Assembly: GCA_031082125.1 (NCBI GenBank)
Contig: JAVHLM010000016.1
Location: forward strand, 62,001 to 126,000
Reading direction: 5' to 3'
DNA from: Candidatus Eremiobacterota bacterium
GTDB lineage: Bacteria > Vulcanimicrobiota > CADAWZ01 > Ess09-12
Length of the DNA: 64,000 nt
A model generated the notes under the pieces. It saw only the letters and a program-made list of their open reading frames with translations. It did no database searches and was not told the origin of the DNA. The stretch's first letter is position 1. Every line of letters starts with the position of its first letter. The position numbers and the translations under genes are program-made. Shown here in pieces: positions 61,594 through 64,000 of the stretch.

Positions 61594-61791
61594 ATGGTGA
61601 CGGTAAACGGGCGGCCTGTGAACATTGAAGGGGAGCTTTCTGTCCAGCAGCTGCTGGCGGAATGCCGTTTTACCTATCCCATGATTATTGTAAGGATAAA
61701 CGGGATCGTGATCCCGGAAGACCGCTACGCCACGACCCTGGTCAGCCAGGGCGATACCGTTGACGCCATCCACATGGTGGCAGGAGGATAG
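61594..61791 (+). CDS. ThiS/MoaD-like sulfur carrier
   Basis: 65 residues with the ubiquitin-like ThiS/MoaD pattern and the C-terminal Gly-Gly (HMVAGG) that is adenylated and thiocarboxylated for sulfur transfer. Such genes commonly sit beside AOR genes, where they are thought to serve synthesis of the tungstopterin dithiolene. It starts 13 bp after the AOR stop, with GAGG upstream. A thiamine role is less likely because no thi genes are nearby. Confidence 0.88.
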   Translation: MVTVNGRPVNIEGELSVQQLLAECRFTYPMIIVRINGIVIPEDRYATTLVSQGDTVDAIHMVAGG

Positions 61792-61792
61792 C

Positions 61793-62932
61793 ATGATGAG
61801 ATGGTCATTGGGGCTTGTTTTACTGACAGGAGTCATTTTATGCCTTTCGGGATGCTTTCCCTCGGCGGTGAGCGTGGGGCCCGACGGGAGGATTGCCCTC
61901 CCCCGCGGAGAGGGGATCTTTCTCATGGACTGCGAGAAGGGGAAGGCCCTCCAGATTTATGACTCCTCGGAAGGAGGCCCTCCCTCCTGGGTACAGTGGT
62001 CTCCAAAGGGAGACAGGCTTCTCTACGTGGTGAGCAACGAGATCTTTCTCATCGCTCCTGACGGAAAGGGGATAAAGAGCCTTTACAAGGCCCCGAACAC
62101 CATGGGGTACTGCACATGGTCCCCCGACGGGAGCTCCATCTCGGTCTCCGAGCTTGTTACCTCCCTGAACCTCAATATTGACGAGAAGGAGCCCAAGAAG
62201 GAGGCTGAGAAGGAGGGCGGCGAGACCATCCCGCGCCTCACCGTCATCGATGCCCGTACAGGTGAAAAAAAGCTGGAAAAGGATAACATGGCGCTCATTC
62301 ACCATTTCATGCCCGACGGGAAATCCCTCGTCGCTTTCAACCTCCAGGAAAAAGAGAAGGATACGGGGGCGTACCGCGGTGAGCTTGTGAAAATAGCCAT
62401 TCCCGGCGGCGACGTGACATCCCTGGCGAAAGCCGTCAACATGGAGTGGCTTGACGTGGCACCTTCAGGCGAGGCCGTGTACCTGGTGGCAAGAGCCCCC
62501 TCCCGGGATGCCCCGCCCGGAAAGGAAAGCTCCTCGCAGAGCCTTTACCGTTATGATTTCACCTCCAAGGGCTTCACCTCCCTTTTCAGCAATGCCTCGG
62601 GCTTTGTGGCGGTGAGCCCCGATTCTTCCAGGCTCATCGCGGTGCGCAAGGCTGACGGAGGCGCCGAGCTCGTCGTGATGGATCCCAAAGGGGGCGATGA
62701 AAAGGTGGTGGCGGGGAAAGTGGCCACTTCGGCTCCCGATATGGGAGGGGGGCAGATTATCCCCTCGTGGTTAAGCAATGATGAGATCCTTTACTGGCGG
62801 TATGTGACAGTTCTCGCCCCTGACGGGAAGGCCCTGATGCCTTTCATAGTCAAGGCCGATGCCTCGAAAACCACAAGAGCCCTGGAACTTATAGAGCGCA
62901 TGGTCACCACGGCTGCGAAGGTGAAGAAGTAA
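61793..62932 (+). CDS. Beta-propeller lipoprotein
   Basis: 379 residues from ATG 61793, supported by AGGAGG 5 nt upstream. A lipoprotein signal ends in CLSGC (cysteine near residue 19). The rest is a TolB/WD40-like propeller with repeated blades such as PSWVQWSPKGDRLLYVVSNE, CTWSPDGSSISVSELVTSLN and AVSPDSSRLIAVRKADGGAE. It probably sits on the outer face of the membrane. It begins 1 bp after the ThiS-like gene, so it belongs to the AOR operon, though a functional link is unclear. It overlaps the convergent sensor kinase gene by 29 bp. Confidence 0.8.
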   Translation: MMRWSLGLVLLTGVILCLSGCFPSAVSVGPDGRIALPRGEGIFLMDCEKGKALQIYDSSEGGPPSWVQWSPKGDRLLYVVSNEIFLIAPDGKGIKSLYKAPNTMGYCTWSPDGSSISVSELVTSLNLNIDEKEPKKEAEKEGGETIPRLTVIDARTGEKKLEKDNMALIHHFMPDGKSLVAFNLQEKEKDTGAYRGELVKIAIPGGDVTSLAKAVNMEWLDVAPSGEAVYLVARAPSRDAPPGKESSSQSLYRYDFTSKGFTSLFSNASGFVAVSPDSSRLIAVRKADGGAELVVMDPKGGDEKVVAGKVATSAPDMGGGQIIPSWLSNDEILYWRYVTVLAPDGKALMPFIVKADASKTTRALELIERMVTTAAKVKK

Positions 62933-64000
62933 CGGCGGGAAAACCGATAAGGAAAGCCGTGCCTTTTCCCGGTGTGCTTCTCGCCTCTATGGTGCCGCCG
63001 TGCTCCTCTATAATTTTTTTCGATATGGTGAGGCCCAGGCCCGTGCCTTTTTTCTTGCCTATTGACACGAAGGGGAGAAAGATTCTCTCTCTTTGTCCTT
63101 CTGCGATGCCGACGCCCGTATCGCTTACTTCTATTGAGATCATGGAGTCATTGAGGGCCGTGCTTACCGTGAGGGTCCCTCCGTCGGGCATGGCGTCCCA
63201 GGCATTGAGGAGGAGGTTCTGCAGGACCCTCCCCATCTGCTCGTCGTCAAAGAAGGCCGGACCATCGTAGCCATATTCCGTGGTGATGGCGACTGTGCTC
63301 CTTGCGCAGAGATCCCTCACATGCTCAAGCTCCCTCTCTATGAACTCCCTGAGAGGGTGGCGGGCTTTTCTGAGGGCGAGGGGGGTGCCTTTCACGTACT
63401 CGAGAAGCTCTTCGCATATCCTGACGATCCTGTTGATGGAGTGCTTGATGGCCTCGATGCCGAAGCGCTGCGCCTCGGGCGAGAGCATCTCCAGGTTCTC
63501 TGAATAGACCTTGAGGGGCGTAACGGAGCCCTTAATGTCGTGTATTATCTTACTGGCGAGGCATCCCACGGCGGCGAGGCGCTCCTGCCTCATAAGCTCC
63601 TCCTGGGTCTCCTTCAGCTCCTCGTAAGAGCGCAGGATCTGCTCGTTTTTCTTTTCCAGCATCCTGAGCCTGAAATAATCGGAGTCATTGTGGCGGCCGC
63701 TGAAGCACCCGAGAAGCTTCACGCCTGTCGAGGGCTTTTCCGCTATGAGACCCTCGAGGTCCCCGTGATGGATCTCCAGGGCGGTAAGATCTGCGAGGGC
63801 CTGGGCAGATGTGAACCTTTTTGCCTGGCCCGATGCCATCACTTCACCTACGAACTCGCCGGGGCCATGGAGCGAGAGGACCTCGTCGGGGAAGCCTTTT
63901 GCCTTTTTTATTATCTGTAAAGTACCGCTGGTGATATAGTACAAGGCAGAGGCATCATCACCCTCTGAGAAGAGGTAATTGCCGGCAGTGCAGTGCTTTT
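62904..64000 (-). CDS. cNMP-binding sensor histidine kinase (5' end cut by window)
   Basis: The minus-strand frame enters from beyond position 64000, so the N-terminus is missing; about 365 codons are visible. The first part is a cyclic-nucleotide-binding domain (GNYLFSEGDDASALYYITSG, HGPGEFVGEVMA), then a coiled coil. A HisKA region with phosphoacceptor His in LASKIIHDIKGSVTPLK follows, then a complete HATPase: N-box NLLLNAWDAMPDGG, G1 DTGVGI, G2 GTGLGLTISKKIIEEHGG. It appears active and could respond to the cyclase product made at 18061-20361. No response regulator is beside it. Confidence 0.88.
   Translation of the reverse strand, partial: KHCTAGNYLFSEGDDASALYYITSGTLQIIKKAKGFPDEVLSLHGPGEFVGEVMASGQAKRFTSAQALADLTALEIHHGDLEGLIAEKPSTGVKLLGCFSGRHNDSDYFRLRMLEKKNEQILRSYEELKETQEELMRQERLAAVGCLASKIIHDIKGSVTPLKVYSENLEMLSPEAQRFGIEAIKHSINRIVRICEELLEYVKGTPLALRKARHPLREFIERELEHVRDLCARSTVAITTEYGYDGPAFFDDEQMGRVLQNLLLNAWDAMPDGGTLTVSTALNDSMISIEVSDTGVGIAEGQRERIFLPFVSIGKKKGTGLGLTISKKIIEEHGGTIEARSTPGKGTAFLIGFPAVTSSPSQPW

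Overview
The window reads as a chromosomal segment of a moderately GC-rich bacterium with Gram-positive-like translation signals (strong AAGGAGG-type ribosome sites). It has no rRNA, insertion sequence or CRISPR array. Ordinary bacterial housekeeping genes (coaD, rsmD, recG, plsX, rpmF, fabH, fabD, acpP, pncC, thpR, recA, rny, one tRNA-Ser) are scattered among many TPR proteins, eukaryote-type Ser/Thr kinases, a class III nucleotide cyclase, STAS and GAF proteins, SpoVS and GerMN homologues, and large secreted proteins. That mix suits a large-genome, little-cultivated lineage of the Eremiobacterota/Xenobia or Armatimonadota kind. This placement is inference only; a recA or ribosomal-protein tree would decide it.

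Layout. 1-3.7 kb: a truncated YkgJ-type protein, a CcdA-like membrane protein with a TPR partner, a STAS protein, and an M23-like protein with coiled coils. 3.7-9.0 kb (minus strand): plsX-recG-rsmD-coaD and a coiled-coil protein. 9.2-25 kb: a signalling and envelope region with TPR proteins, two kinases (one fused to zinc ribbons, one membrane-anchored), a TPR-cyclase, a GAF protein with a decayed histidine-kinase core, an Ig-like repeat protein with an MTA phosphorylase-like enzyme, and a GH114-like secreted protein. 25.2-26.3 kb: a serine-recombinase relic, a small HTH protein and tRNA-Ser(UGA). 26.4-34 kb (plus strand): yceD-rpmF, fabH-fabD-acpP, pncC-thpR-recA-rny. 35.4-37.8 kb: a two-part HNH protein. 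38-41.5 kb: spoVS, a PHP phosphatase, an orphan NuoC-like protein, and a TPR / ECF sigma / anti-sigma set. 41.5-49.4 kb: a LarA-like Tat protein, an aminotransferase, an aldo-keto reductase-like protein, a GerMN protein and a GT39-type membrane glycosyltransferase. 49.4-58.8 kb (minus strand): a compact operon of a second GT39-type protein, a family B DNA polymerase and a 1864-residue kinase-TPR protein. 58.9-62.9 kb: a four-cluster ferredoxin, an aldehyde:ferredoxin oxidoreductase, a ThiS/MoaD-like carrier and a propeller lipoprotein. The right end holds a cNMP-binding histidine kinase that runs out of the window.

Most unusual points: rny appears to start on AUC; the HNH gene appears leaderless and is split by a -1 frame change; all eight convergent gene pairs end within 16 bp of each other or overlap; the usual rpmF-plsX-fabH-fabD-fabG-acpP cluster is broken up, with perfect palindromes upstream of both plsX and fabH; and a 97-bp stem-loop of unknown role lies at 42.2 kb.
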